The translations under genes and the position numbers were made by a program. Source: Rhodanobacter denitrificans (GTDB lineage Bacteria > Pseudomonadota > Gammaproteobacteria > Xanthomonadales > Rhodanobacteraceae). From it: a stretch of DNA of 64,000 bases. The stretch is from positions 124,001-188,000 of the forward strand of contig NZ_QFWQ01000006.1 of NCBI RefSeq assembly GCF_003335105.1. Reading direction: 5' to 3'. Shown here in pieces: positions 40,398 through 49,176 of the stretch (positions are counted from its first letter, which is position 1; each line of letters starts with the position of its first letter). The notes below the pieces were generated by a model. The model had not been told where the DNA came from. It saw only the letters and a list, made by a program, of their open reading frames with translations, and did no database searches.

Positions 40398-42533
40398 ATG
40401 CTGATTGGCGCGGATCCGCCGGCGTTCGGCTACTTCATCGCGGCCTTGATCGCCACCACCGGCATCGCGTTCGCTTCCGGCGTGCAGTTCGTGGTCATCG
40501 GCCTGTGGCGGCGCCGCGAAGGCATCTATCTTTCCTACGCGGCGCTGTGCCTCTGCGTTGCCGTGCTGGCGCTGGGCAACATGCTGCTGCTCGGGGCCGG
40601 GGATCTGGCGCAGGCCACCGCCGCGTTGCGCTGGATGATCGCTGCGGCGATCGCGAGCTTCGTTCCGATGGTGGTGTTCATCCGCGCCTACACCGGTGCC
40701 GGCACGAACTGGCGCGCGCTGGTGGCGATGGGCCTGCTGACGGCGGTTTTCCTGTGGGTCAACGCAACGGCGCCGACCACCTTGTTCTTCTCGCGACTGG
40801 AGCCCGACCAGGCCATCGTGCTGCCCTGGGGCGAGCGGCTGTACCGCGTCACCGGCGCGGGGTCGGCCTGGGGCCTGGCATTCCATGCGGCCAGCTATGT
40901 GGTTTTCCTGTGGGCGCTCGGCCGCGCGTGGGTGCTATATCGCGGCGGCGACGTGTGGCGCGCGGTATTGCTGGGCGGTTGCCTGATCGTGCAGTTCGCC
41001 ACCCTGTTGTGGGGCGATATCGTGGTCGACCTGCTCCAGTCCCGGGCGCCGTACCTGGACGCCTTCGCCTTCCTGCCCTTCGTGCTGCTGATGAGCCTGT
41101 CGCTGGCGGCGCAGATGCGGCAGCGCACGGCACAACTGGAACACACGCGGCGGCAGCTGGAGGTCGAGGAACACACGCGCCGCATCGCCGAGCAGAACCT
41201 GCGCCACCTCGCCTACCACGACAGCCTGACCCGCCTGCCCAATCGCGCCAGTGCGCTGAAGCGCCTCGCCGAGTGGCGCGCCGACGCGCTGGCGCGCGGC
41301 GGCTGCGGCGCGTTGCTGCTGATCGATCTGGACAACTTCAAGACCATCAACGACGGCCTGGGCCATCACGTCGGCGATCGCCTGCTGCAGGCGATGGCCG
41401 AGCGCCTGCTCGCCGCGGCGCCACCCGATGCGATGCTGGCGCGCCTGGGTGGGGACGAATTCGTGCTGATGCTGGGGCTGCGGGAGCGCACGCCGTCCGA
41501 TGTGCAGGCGCGCGCAAAACGGATCGCGCAGGACATGATCGCGCTGGTGTCCGAGCCGGTGATGGAGGGCCGGCGCGTACTCGGGGTAGGGGCCAGCGTG
41601 GGCGTGGCGGTGTACCCCGTCGGCGAGGAGGATGTTGCCGACCTGCTGCGCCGCGCCGACATCGCGCTGTACCGGGCCAAGGCGGCCGGGCGCAACACGG
41701 TGCGGGTGTTCCTGCCGCCGATGCAGCAGGAGGCCGACCTGCGCCTGATCCTGGAGCGCGGCCTGCGCGCGGCGCTGGAGCAGGATCGCATGGGCACGCA
41801 GTTTGCCCTGCACTTCCAGCCGCAGATCACTGCCGACGGCGAGCTGCTGGGCGCCGAGGCGCTGCTGCGCTGGCACCACCCGCAACTGGGCGAGGTGGCG
41901 CCGGAAAAATTCATCCCGCTGGCCGAGGAAACCGGGCTGATCCATGCACTCGGCTCCTGGGTCGTCGATGAGGCCTGTGCGCACCTGCGCGCCTGGGATC
42001 GCGACGGCATTGCCCACGGCAAATCCCTGGCGGTCAACGTGAGCGCCTGGCAACTCGCCCACCCGCATTACGCCGCCCGGCTCGTCGCGCAGGTGCACGA
42101 GGCCGGCGTTGCGCCGGCGCGGCTTACCCTGGAACTGACTGAGAGCGCGTTGCTGCAGGACTTCGACGGCGCCCAGGCGACGCTGCGGCAGCTCGCCGCC
42201 GCGGGCTTCAGGCTGGCGCTCGACGACTTCGGCGTCGGCTATTCCTCGCTGAGCTATCTGCAGCACCTGCCGCTGGACGTCATCAAGATCGACCGTGCCT
42301 TCGTGAGCGAGCTGCAGGCCGACGCCGGCAATCCGCTGGCGGGTTTCATCATCGACATGGCGCATCGGTTGGGCATCATGGCGGTGGCGGAGGGCGTGGA
42401 AACCGTGTACCAGCGCCAGGCGCTGGAGCAGATGGGCTGCGACGGCCTGCAGGGCTACCTGATCAGCCGCCCGGTGAGCGATGCCGGCTTCCGGCACTGG
42501 CTGGCCGACCACCGGCAGGCTCTTCTTTCCTGA
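40398..42533 (+). CDS. Membrane GGDEF-EAL protein (c-di-GMP turnover)
   Basis: 711 residues with GGGGAGG before ATG 40398. Seven or so membrane helices (about 8-235) form an unrecognised N-terminal sensor. A short coiled coil (VEEHTRRIAEQNLRHL) leads to the GGDEF domain with an intact GGDEF at 351-355. The RXXD inhibition site is missing, since alanines occupy that place. The EAL domain has EALLRW at 487-492, LTLELTESALL, LDDFGVGYSSL and AEGVET, all needed for phosphodiesterase activity. Both activities are thus possible. It is divergent from the M1 aminopeptidase gene over 210 bp. Confidence 0.93.
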   Translation: MLIGADPPAFGYFIAALIATTGIAFASGVQFVVIGLWRRREGIYLSYAALCLCVAVLALGNMLLLGAGDLAQATAALRWMIAAAIASFVPMVVFIRAYTGAGTNWRALVAMGLLTAVFLWVNATAPTTLFFSRLEPDQAIVLPWGERLYRVTGAGSAWGLAFHAASYVVFLWALGRAWVLYRGGDVWRAVLLGGCLIVQFATLLWGDIVVDLLQSRAPYLDAFAFLPFVLLMSLSLAAQMRQRTAQLEHTRRQLEVEEHTRRIAEQNLRHLAYHDSLTRLPNRASALKRLAEWRADALARGGCGALLLIDLDNFKTINDGLGHHVGDRLLQAMAERLLAAAPPDAMLARLGGDEFVLMLGLRERTPSDVQARAKRIAQDMIALVSEPVMEGRRVLGVGASVGVAVYPVGEEDVADLLRRADIALYRAKAAGRNTVRVFLPPMQQEADLRLILERGLRAALEQDRMGTQFALHFQPQITADGELLGAEALLRWHHPQLGEVAPEKFIPLAEETGLIHALGSWVVDEACAHLRAWDRDGIAHGKSLAVNVSAWQLAHPHYAARLVAQVHEAGVAPARLTLELTESALLQDFDGAQATLRQLAAAGFRLALDDFGVGYSSLSYLQHLPLDVIKIDRAFVSELQADAGNPLAGFIIDMAHRLGIMAVAEGVETVYQRQALEQMGCDGLQGYLISRPVSDAGFRHWLADHRQALLS

Positions 42534-42683
42534 AGGAAGTGGGCAGCGCCGCGATCAACCGGAGGCCTTGGCCTGCGCGCAAACAACTTCCGGCGCGGGC
42601 CACGCGGAGATACTGAACAGGCTCCCAGGCGCCGGCAACGATACGTGCATGCAAGTCCCCGCGGTAGCGTTGGAGCTGGCAGC

Positions 42684-43637
42684 TCAGCAGTACCGATCCG
42701 CCATCTGGTCGGCCGCCGCCACCAGCTTGTCCACGATCGCCGGGTCGGCCGCGCTGTGGCCGGCCAGCACCACGTGCAGGTGCGCTTCGGGCCAGGCCAG
42801 GCTGAGGTCGTACGCGCTCTTCATCGGGCAGATGATGTCGTAGCGGCCGTGCACGATGGTGGCGGGGAGGTGCCGGATGCGGCCGATGTCGCGCAGCAGC
42901 TGGCCGGGTTCGAGGAAGATGTTGTGGCGGAAGTAGTGCGCCTCCATCACCGCCAGGCTGACCGCCTTGTGCGGATCCTCGAACTCGCCGCCGGCGTCGG
43001 GGTCGTGCAGCAGGGTGGTGCTGCCGCCTTCCCATGCGCTCCACGCCCGCGCGGCGGCGAGCCGGGTGGCTTCGTCGTCGCTGGTGAGGCGGCGCCAGTA
43101 GGCGTCCAGCATCGAGTCGCGTTCGACCTCGGGAATGAAGGCGAGGAAGCGCGCCCAGCGCTCGGGGAAGATCTGCGCGGCGCCGCCGTCCAGCTCGTTG
43201 AACCAGCGCAGTTCCTGCGGCCGGCCCAGGAAGATGCCGCGCAGCACCAGTCCCAGCACGCGCTCGGCGTGCGCCTGGGCGTAGGCCAGCGCCAGGGTCG
43301 AGCCCCACGAACCGCCGAACACCACCCAGCGCTCGATCTCCAGTTGCTCGCGGATCGCCTCGATGTCGGCGACCAGGTGCCAGGTGGTGTTGTCGGTGAG
43401 TTCGGCGAACGGGGTGGACCGCCCGGCGCCGCGCTGGTCGAACAGCACGATGCGGTAGTGCGCCGGATTGAAGAAGCGGCGGTGGTAGGTCGACAGTCCC
43501 GCGCCCGGGCCGCCGTGCAGGAACACCACCGGCAGGCCGGCGGGGTTGCCGCATTCCTCCACATGCAGGGTATGGATCGAGTCGACGGCAAGCCGGTGGG
43601 TGCGGTACGGCTCGATCTCGGGATACAGCTCGCGCAT
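42684..43637 (-). CDS. pip: Prolyl iminopeptidase (S33)
   Basis: 317 residues. HGGPGAGLS forms the oxyanion hole. The nucleophile is Ser110 in GGSWGS, with Asp267 (HGRYDII) and His294 (LAGHSA) completing the triad. DQRGAGRSTP is the other signature of bacterial prolyl iminopeptidases. It releases N-terminal proline from peptides in the cytoplasm, complementing the S9 and M1 enzymes nearby. Confidence 0.95.
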   Translation of the reverse strand: MRELYPEIEPYRTHRLAVDSIHTLHVEECGNPAGLPVVFLHGGPGAGLSTYHRRFFNPAHYRIVLFDQRGAGRSTPFAELTDNTTWHLVADIEAIREQLEIERWVVFGGSWGSTLALAYAQAHAERVLGLVLRGIFLGRPQELRWFNELDGGAAQIFPERWARFLAFIPEVERDSMLDAYWRRLTSDDEATRLAAARAWSAWEGGSTTLLHDPDAGGEFEDPHKAVSLAVMEAHYFRHNIFLEPGQLLRDIGRIRHLPATIVHGRYDIICPMKSAYDLSLAWPEAHLHVVLAGHSAADPAIVDKLVAAADQMADRYC

Positions 43638-43662
43638 GCGGGGAACCTCGTGGAGATGGGCT

Positions 43663-43681
43663 TCTCCCCTGCCGGGGGAGA
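43663..43681. terminator. Short GC hairpin between pip and the phosphoesterase gene
   Basis: TCTCCCC (43663-43669) pairs with GGGGAGA (43675-43681) around TGCCG. Similar CCCCTGC-containing hairpins lie at 1076-1094, 38297-38325 and 62502-62521. It follows the pip gene region only in the sense of lying between two minus-strand genes; no T-run is seen. Confidence 0.4.
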
Positions 43682-43692
43682 GGCCGGTCGAA

Positions 43693-45390
43693 TCAACCGA
43701 ACTGCAGGGCGGCGGTAAGGTCGCCCGGCGGCGGGCCGCCGGCGGCGATCATCGCCTGCTCGCGCAGGGTGAGGCCGGGCAGTTTCTGCAGTCCGAAGCG
43801 CCGCGTGATGAAGCGGGCGATCGAGCCGGTGTCGTAGACGGTGTGGTCGACGAAACCCTTTTTCGCGAACGGCGACACCACCAGCGCGGGGATGCGCGTG
43901 CCCGGCCCCCAGCGGTCGCCCTTCGGCGGCGCCACATGGTCCCACCAGCCGCCGTTCTCGTCCACGGTGATCACCACCAGGGTGTGTTCCCACAGCGGGC
44001 TGCGCTGGAGCGCATCGATGATGTGCGCGATGTGGCGGTCGCCGGCGGCCACGTCCGAGTAGCCCGCGTGCATGTTGAGGTCGCCCTGCGGCTTGTAGAA
44101 CGCCACCGGCGGCAGCGTGCCGCTCTCGATGGCGGCGATGAAGCGGTTGCTGGCGGCGCTGTCGCCGGTGCCGGCATCGCGCAGGTGCTGCGAGCGCGCG
44201 ACGGTGCCGGGCGCGAACTGGCGGAAGTAGTTGAACGGCTGGTGGTGGATCTGGAAGTTGGGGCCGTAGGGGAACTGCCCGTGCGTGCCGCGCATGCCGC
44301 CGCCATCCAGCGCCAGTTGCCAGCCGCCGGCGTACCAGGCCCAGTCGATGCCCTGCGCGTCGAGCCGGTCGCCGATGGTGGCGTGGTGCTGCGGCGGCAG
44401 CGTGCTGGGGTCGGCCGGGTCGGCCAGCAGCGGATCGTGCGGGTCGCGGGTGAGGCCGGGCGCGTAGGGCGGGCCGATCGTGTTCACCGCCCAGAAATCC
44501 GGCGTGAGCACGTTGCGCGAGGCGAACTTCGGCCGGCCCTGCATGGCGCTGGCGGGAGAGTCTTCGGCCAGCTTCAGCCGGATGCCGGCGGGATCGTCGC
44601 CTTCCACCTGCGCGATCTGCTGTTTTGCCGGCCCCTGGTCCGCGTGCGGGAAGAACGGCGGCTGTGCCGCGATCAGGTACTGGTGGTTGAGGAAGGAGCC
44701 GCCGAAGGCGCCCATGAAGAAGTTGTCGCACAGCGTGTACTGCCGCGCCAGCCGCCATAGCTGCAGGTCCGCCGCGCCTTCCGCGTAGCGGCCCATCACC
44801 AGCGCGCCGCTGTCGCCCCAAGCGACGAAGCCGTCGTTGCGGCCGCCGTTGATTTGCAGCTGGTTGTTGTAGAAGTTGTGGATCAGGTCGCGCGTGACCA
44901 GCGCTGGCGGCAGCGATTCGCCCTGCGGCGTGCGCAGCGCGAACGGGGCGTTGGCGAGATTGCGGATCGCCTCCTCGCCGATCTGGTAGCGGCGGTTGTC
45001 CAGCGTCTGTTCGTGCGGCACCAGGCCGTGCCAGATCGGCGGCAGCGTATCGAGCAGGCGGCCGTCGCGGTCACGCTGGCGGTACTGCTCCGGCTTCAGC
45101 GCGGCCAGCGGCCGTTCAAGCCCGGGGAAATCCGCGAACAGGTTGTTGAAGCTGCGGTTCTCTGCGTAGATCACCACCACGTGGCGGACGTGTTCACGCA
45201 GCGCGGCATCCAGCGCGGCCTCCGCGGCACGGCCGGTGCGCGCGGGGCGGCTGCCGGCGGCGATCTGGCAACCGCCGGTGGCCAGCGCGGCACCAGCCAG
45301 CGCGATGCCGCCTAGCAGCTTGCGGCGCGTGGGATCGACCGGAGCATCGGTCTCGGTGCGCGGTGGAGCGGGCGGCGACGGTTTGGTCAT
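43693..45390 (-). CDS. Tat-exported acid phosphatase / phospholipase C-type phosphoesterase (AcpA-like)
   Basis: 565 residues. The N-terminus has a twin-arginine motif DPTRRKLLGG followed by a hydrophobic stretch and Cys41, so export by Tat, perhaps with lipidation. The catalytic region starts IYAENRSFNNLF (Ser80 as nucleophile region). Later come metal-site segments such as VVITVDENGGWWDHV and the phosphoesterase motif GPGTRIPALVVSPFAKKGFVDH. This is the PF04185 family of phospholipases C and acid phosphatases, such as Francisella AcpA. Substrate could be phospholipids or phosphate esters. Confidence 0.9.
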   Translation of the reverse strand: MTKPSPPAPPRTETDAPVDPTRRKLLGGIALAGAALATGGCQIAAGSRPARTGRAAEAALDAALREHVRHVVVIYAENRSFNNLFADFPGLERPLAALKPEQYRQRDRDGRLLDTLPPIWHGLVPHEQTLDNRRYQIGEEAIRNLANAPFALRTPQGESLPPALVTRDLIHNFYNNQLQINGGRNDGFVAWGDSGALVMGRYAEGAADLQLWRLARQYTLCDNFFMGAFGGSFLNHQYLIAAQPPFFPHADQGPAKQQIAQVEGDDPAGIRLKLAEDSPASAMQGRPKFASRNVLTPDFWAVNTIGPPYAPGLTRDPHDPLLADPADPSTLPPQHHATIGDRLDAQGIDWAWYAGGWQLALDGGGMRGTHGQFPYGPNFQIHHQPFNYFRQFAPGTVARSQHLRDAGTGDSAASNRFIAAIESGTLPPVAFYKPQGDLNMHAGYSDVAAGDRHIAHIIDALQRSPLWEHTLVVITVDENGGWWDHVAPPKGDRWGPGTRIPALVVSPFAKKGFVDHTVYDTGSIARFITRRFGLQKLPGLTLREQAMIAAGGPPPGDLTAALQFG

Positions 45391-45473
45391 GGCGGTTCAC
45401 ATGGACGGGGCGGAAGGGAGTGGTGCACCGGCAGAAGTACCGCAATCGTGTGGCAGGCGCGTGGCGACGCGGC

Positions 45474-45968
45474 TCAATCGGCGGAGAACTTGCGCGCGGC
45501 GTCCCACATCGGGCGGTTGATCGCGCGGTTCGCATGGGGTGCCTGCAGCACGACCAGGGTAGTGGTGCTGATGCTGGCGTGGATCTTCAGCAGGCGGTCG
45601 AGCACGCTTTCCAGGTGGCTGATCGACATCGCCACCACGCGCAGCAGGGCGGAATCCTCGCCGGCGAGGCGGCGACAGTCGAGCACCTCGGGGATGTCCG
45701 CCACGACGACGCCGATGCGCGCGCAGATGCCGCCGTCGCAGCGCAGCCGCACCATCGCCTCGATGCGGTAGCCCAGCCGCTTCGGCTCCACCACTGCGCG
45801 GTAGCCACTGATCACGCCTGCCTCCTCCAGCCGCTTCACCCGCTCGGCCACCGCCGGCGCGGACAGGCGCACCTTGCGGCCCAGCTCGGCGTAGCCCAGG
45901 CGCGCGTCCTGCTGCAGGGCTTCCAGCAGTTGCCAGTCCTTGCCGTCGAGTTCCGGTTTCGAATCCAA
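45474..45968 (-). CDS. Lrp/AsnC family transcriptional regulator
   Basis: 164 residues. The N-terminal helix-turn-helix (LDGKDWQLLEALQQDARLGYAELGRKVRLS) is followed by an RAM ligand-binding domain (about 65-145). It lies divergent from an EamA exporter gene with 124 bp between start codons, a common pairing in which the regulator controls the exporter. The amino-acid ligand is unknown. Confidence 0.93.
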   Translation of the reverse strand: MDSKPELDGKDWQLLEALQQDARLGYAELGRKVRLSAPAVAERVKRLEEAGVISGYRAVVEPKRLGYRIEAMVRLRCDGGICARIGVVVADIPEVLDCRRLAGEDSALLRVVAMSISHLESVLDRLLKIHASISTTTLVVLQAPHANRAINRPMWDAARKFSAD

Positions 45969-46092
45969 GGTGGAGGCCCTCGCGATGGTTTCATTCGCCG
46001 GTCAAACGCGGCGTGCACAATGCGATGCATTATTCACCGCCCGGGGCGCCAGGGCTAGGATGCGCACTTCCCATCCCCTGGAATCCGTCCCC

Positions 46093-47019
46093 ATGGATAC
46101 CGTCGAACGCCTCGATGGCCGCGCCCTGGCCGGCATCGCGATCGCCCTGCTCACCTGGTCGTCGGCGTACGCCGCGATCGCCTACGCGCTGCCCGCGTTC
46201 ACCCCCGGGGAGGTGGCGTTCGCGCGGCTGCTGATCGGCTCGCTGTGCTTCGCCGTGTTGCTGCGGGCAAGGCGCGTGCCGCTGCCGGCGCGGCGCGACT
46301 GGCCGCAGCTGGCCCTGCTCGGCGTGATCGGCCTCACCGTCTACCACCTGTGCCTGAACTACGCCGAGACGCGGATCGCCAGCGGCACCGCCTCGATCCT
46401 GATTTCGCTGGTGCCGGCCGCCACCGCGGCGGTGTCCGCGTTCTGGCTGCGCGAGCGGCTGACGCTGCGCACCTGGGTCGGCCTGGCGGTGGCGCTGGTG
46501 GGCACCGTGCTGGTGGTGCTGGCCAGCGGTGAGCGGGTGGAGGTGGACCCGAAGGCACTGCTGGTGCTGCTGTGCGTACTCGCATCGGCGATCTACTTCG
46601 TGGGCCAGAAGGCGCTGTTCGCGCGCAACAGCATGCTCGGCGTCACCGCGTTCACCTTCTTCGCCGGCACGCTCGCCACCGCGCCATTCGGCTGGCAGTT
46701 GCCGCAGGCGCTGGGCGTTGCGAGCTGGCCGCGGATCGGCGCGCTGCTGTGGCTGGGCATCGCGCCCACCTTCATCGGTTACCTGGCCTGGAACATGGCG
46801 GTGAGCCGCGCCTCGGCGTCGCGGGTCAGCAGCTTCATCTACCTGTCGCCGCCGATCGCCTTGCTGATCGGCTGGCTGTGGCTGCACGAGGTGCCGAACG
46901 CGCTGATCCTGGTCGGTGGCGCGATCACCGTGGGTGGTGTGGTGCTGGCGAACGCCCGGCGTCGCGCATCGCCACCGGCGCCGGTCCTTGCGGAGGCATG
47001 CGCCAATGAGCGGCCCTGA
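46093..47019 (+). CDS. EamA (DMT superfamily) transporter
   Basis: 308 residues with ten predicted membrane helices in two EamA repeats. ASILISLVPAATAAVSAFWLRERL is split over the end of repeat one, and the matching WLHEVPNALILVGGAITVGGV lies at the end of repeat two. Members export amino acids or metabolites. ATG 46093 is used; upstream in-frame Mets at 46060 and 45940 precede the family start. It overlaps the cupin gene by 14 bp. Confidence 0.9.
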   Translation: MDTVERLDGRALAGIAIALLTWSSAYAAIAYALPAFTPGEVAFARLLIGSLCFAVLLRARRVPLPARRDWPQLALLGVIGLTVYHLCLNYAETRIASGTASILISLVPAATAAVSAFWLRERLTLRTWVGLAVALVGTVLVVLASGERVEVDPKALLVLLCVLASAIYFVGQKALFARNSMLGVTAFTFFAGTLATAPFGWQLPQALGVASWPRIGALLWLGIAPTFIGYLAWNMAVSRASASRVSSFIYLSPPIALLIGWLWLHEVPNALILVGGAITVGGVVLANARRRASPPAPVLAEACANERP

Positions 47020-47326
47020 TGCGCCAGCGCCCGACGTCATCGACCTCGGCACGCTGGCGCGGGAGTTGCCGCAGGCGTGGCGATCGCGGCTGCTCGGAGG
47101 CATAGGGCAGGCCCGGCTGAAACTGCTGCGGATGGATGCCGGCGCTTACCCGGAGGAAATCCACGACCAGGCCGAGGCCCTGCTGGTGCTCGAAGGCCGG
47201 ATGCGGCTGCGCTTCGCCGATCAGGTGCGGACGGTGGGCGCCGGCGAACTGTGCCTGGTGCCGGCCGGCGTTGCGCATGCGGTGGCGGAAGGCAGCCATG
47301 GCATCCTGCTCATCGTCGACACCTGA
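47006..47326 (+). CDS. Small cupin-domain protein
   Basis: 106 residues forming one cupin barrel. The first motif region is EEIHDQAEALLVLEGRMRLRF and the second is LVPAGVAHAVAEGSHGILLIV. Only some of the usual metal-binding histidines are present (HDQAE and AHAV). It starts inside the end of the EamA gene with GGAGG 9 nt before. A role in binding a small molecule is possible; function unknown. Confidence 0.82.
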   Translation: MSGPDAPAPDVIDLGTLARELPQAWRSRLLGGIGQARLKLLRMDAGAYPEEIHDQAEALLVLEGRMRLRFADQVRTVGAGELCLVPAGVAHAVAEGSHGILLIVDT

Positions 47327-47341
47327 CCACGGGAGATACGC

Positions 47342-48034
47342 ATGTACGAACTCTGCATCGCCAACAAGAACTACTCCTCATGGTCGCTGCGGCCATGGGT
47401 GCTGCTGCGCGCACTGGACATCCCGTTCGCCGAGCGGCTGGTGCCGTTCACCGGCGGCAGCGGCGAGAGCTGGGACGCGTTCCGCGCCTTCTTGCCCACC
47501 GGCAAGGTGCCGTGCCTGCGCGACGGCGAGGTGACGGTGTGGGATTCGCTGGCCATCGTCGAATACCTGGCCGAGCGCCATCCCGGCGTGTGGCCCGCCG
47601 ACGCGTTCGCGCGCGCCTGGGCGCGCTGCGCGGCGGCGGAGATGCACGCGGGTTTCGCCGCGCTGCGCGGCAGCTGCACGATGAACTGCGGGGTTCGCGT
47701 GCGCGTCGAGGCGCCGGACGCGGCGCTGCGCCGGGACCTTGCCCGCCTCGACGAACTGTGGAACGAGGGGCTGGCGCGCTTCGGCGGCCCGTTCCTCGCC
47801 GGCAACGCCTTCAGCGCGGTCGATGCGTTCTACGCGCCGGTGGCGTTTCGCATCCAGAGCTACGGGCTGCGGCTCGGCGACGCCGCGATGGCCTATGCGC
47901 AGCGCCTGCTCGACCTGCCCGCGATGCGCGAGTGGTACGCCGCCGCGCTGGTCGAGAGCTGGCGCGACCCGGAACACGAGGACGAAGTGCGCCGCGCCGG
48001 CACCTGGCTGCAGGACCTGCGCCGCGCCGGTTGA
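47342..48034 (+). CDS. Glutathione S-transferase family protein
   Basis: 230 residues. The N-terminal thioredoxin-like domain contains NKNYSSWSLRPWVLLRAL (serine-type catalytic region), TGKVPCL and DSLAIVEYLAERHP, which bind glutathione. The C-terminal domain is all-helical. It follows the cupin gene by 15 bp, with GGGAGA before ATG, and probably belongs to the EamA-cupin-GST operon. Its stop codon is the start of a hairpin array. Confidence 0.93.
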   Translation: MYELCIANKNYSSWSLRPWVLLRALDIPFAERLVPFTGGSGESWDAFRAFLPTGKVPCLRDGEVTVWDSLAIVEYLAERHPGVWPADAFARAWARCAAAEMHAGFAALRGSCTMNCGVRVRVEAPDAALRRDLARLDELWNEGLARFGGPFLAGNAFSAVDAFYAPVAFRIQSYGLRLGDAAMAYAQRLLDLPAMREWYAAALVESWRDPEHEDEVRRAGTWLQDLRRAG

Positions 48035-48207
48035 GTGCGCGCCGTCGGCGCGCGCTCACTGCTTGTGAAGAAAACCACTTCCTGTGGTTTTCTTCCGTCG
48101 CGAGTCCGGCACGTGTCCGGACTCGCTCACGCGGATCAGGCACTTGCGTGCCCGATCCGCGCCCGGCCATCCATGGACGGCCTTCGAGGTTGAATAGTCA
48201 CAACCTC
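48032..48207. repeat. Head-to-tail array of six hairpins between convergent genes
   Basis: Six hairpins follow each other with almost no spacers. Hairpin 1 at 48032-48058 (12 bp, one wobble). Hairpin 2 at 48067-48095 has arms GAAGAAAACCAC and GTGGTTTTCTTC. Hairpin 3 at 48100-48126 has GCGAGTCCGG and CCGGACTCGC. Hairpin 4 at 48131-48160 is 12 bp with one mismatch. Hairpin 5 at 48165-48182 is centred on TCCATGGA. Hairpin 6 at 48186-48207 has GAGGTTG and CAACCTC. The array runs from the GST stop codon to the stop of the converging FmdE-like gene. Terminating both genes is the simplest role. Confidence 0.8.
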
Positions 48208-48822
48208 TCAGTTCAGCCGGGTCAGCCGCAACACCTCGGGGTCGTCGGCGTGCTCCAGCAGCAGGCGCCGCACGCGGTCCTGCCAGGCGTGCGCGAAGGT
48301 GGCGTGTTGGTGCGCGGTGGCGGTCGGGTGCAGCGCGACGACCATCAGCTCGCGCAGGTTCGGTGCCGGCGGCACGCGGGACAGGTCCAGGGTCACCGCG
48401 ACCGCCTCGCCGTTGTCGCGGCGGCTGAACTGCACCGCGCTGGCGCTCGGGGCGGCGGCGAAATCCAGTAGCGACTGCCGCACGAAGCGGCCGCCGATGC
48501 CGTGAAAGCCGTTCTCGGCGGCGGCGCCGGTGACCAGGGTCAGCACCTGCGCGATCACGCCGGTGACCCCCTCGTCCGCGGGCGCCGGCATGCGCACCGT
48601 GATGCCGCCGCGTTCGGCCGGCTCACCCGGGTACAGCGCCTGCAGCGCCGTGCGCGCCATCAGCCAGGCGCCGGCGACGGTGGGGCAGGAGTGGCCGGCC
48701 AGCCGTACCGCATCGAGGTAGCTGTATTCCAGCAGGCCGCCCCCGGCGGCGCCGAGAAACCCGGCCAGCGGGTCGCGCATCGTGATGCGCGGCGCCTGGT
48801 CGTAGAACGCGGGGTAGTCCAT
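48208..48822 (-). CDS. FmdE-like (formylmethanofuran dehydrogenase subunit E family) protein
   Basis: 204 residues. The segment DAVRLAGHSCPTVAGAWLMA is like the metal-binding HxCP region of FmdE-family proteins, with His and Cys as probable zinc or other metal ligands. A second half (FSRRDNGEAVAVTLDLS) has no clear motif. The organism is not a methanogen, so a formylmethanofuran role is excluded. Bacterial homologues are uncharacterised. It starts one base into the stop of the DUF2249 gene (TGATG), so the two are tightly coupled. Confidence 0.7.
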   Translation of the reverse strand: MDYPAFYDQAPRITMRDPLAGFLGAAGGGLLEYSYLDAVRLAGHSCPTVAGAWLMARTALQALYPGEPAERGGITVRMPAPADEGVTGVIAQVLTLVTGAAAENGFHGIGGRFVRQSLLDFAAAPSASAVQFSRRDNGEAVAVTLDLSRVPPAPNLRELMVVALHPTATAHQHATFAHAWQDRVRRLLLEHADDPEVLRLTRLN

Positions 48823-49088
48823 CACTCCCCCGGCAGGCCGGTGATGCCGAAGTCGATAACCACCGCATCGGCGTCGCGCTGGCGGTAGTTCACTGTGAGG
48901 TGGTCGCCGAGGCGCTCGCGCAGCTGGGCGATCAGCGGGATCGGGTCGTGGTCGTTGACGAAGCGCATCGTCTCGCCCGAGCGCAGCGCACCGATCGCGC
49001 CGAAGATCGCCGAGTGGCGGAAGCGCCGGGCCACCCCGCGCGCGTCGAAGAGGTGCACGTTCTGTTCGGAAACGGTGTCGATGGACAT
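48822..49088 (-). CDS. DUF2249 domain protein
   Basis: 88 residues. The start of the domain reads LFDARGVARRFRHSAIFGAIGAL, then GETMRFVNDHDPIPLIAQL and the end YRQRDADAVVIDFGI, the normal DUF2249 pattern. These small SirA-like-fold proteins often accompany redox or nitrogen-oxide genes. The gene is translationally joined to the FmdE-like gene. ATG 49088 lacks a clear Shine-Dalgarno site. Confidence 0.8.
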   Translation of the reverse strand: MSIDTVSEQNVHLFDARGVARRFRHSAIFGAIGALRSGETMRFVNDHDPIPLIAQLRERLGDHLTVNYRQRDADAVVIDFGITGLPGE

Positions 49089-49176
49089 GGGAGGAGGCTC
49101 GCGGGAAAGGGAGCCCCAACATACGCCGCGCACTCTGGCCGGCCACTGATCTGGATCAGCCGGACCGGCCCCTGTC

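Noticed and set aside
48032-48207. Hairpin array as CRISPR or attC-like integron sites
   Set aside because: The hairpins differ in sequence and length, lack a common repeat and lack an integrase gene.
48823-49146. A single fused protein from 49146 to 48208
   Set aside because: In that frame the first part is arginine-rich nonsense. The alternative frame gives a clean DUF2249 protein that ends exactly where the FmdE-like gene begins.
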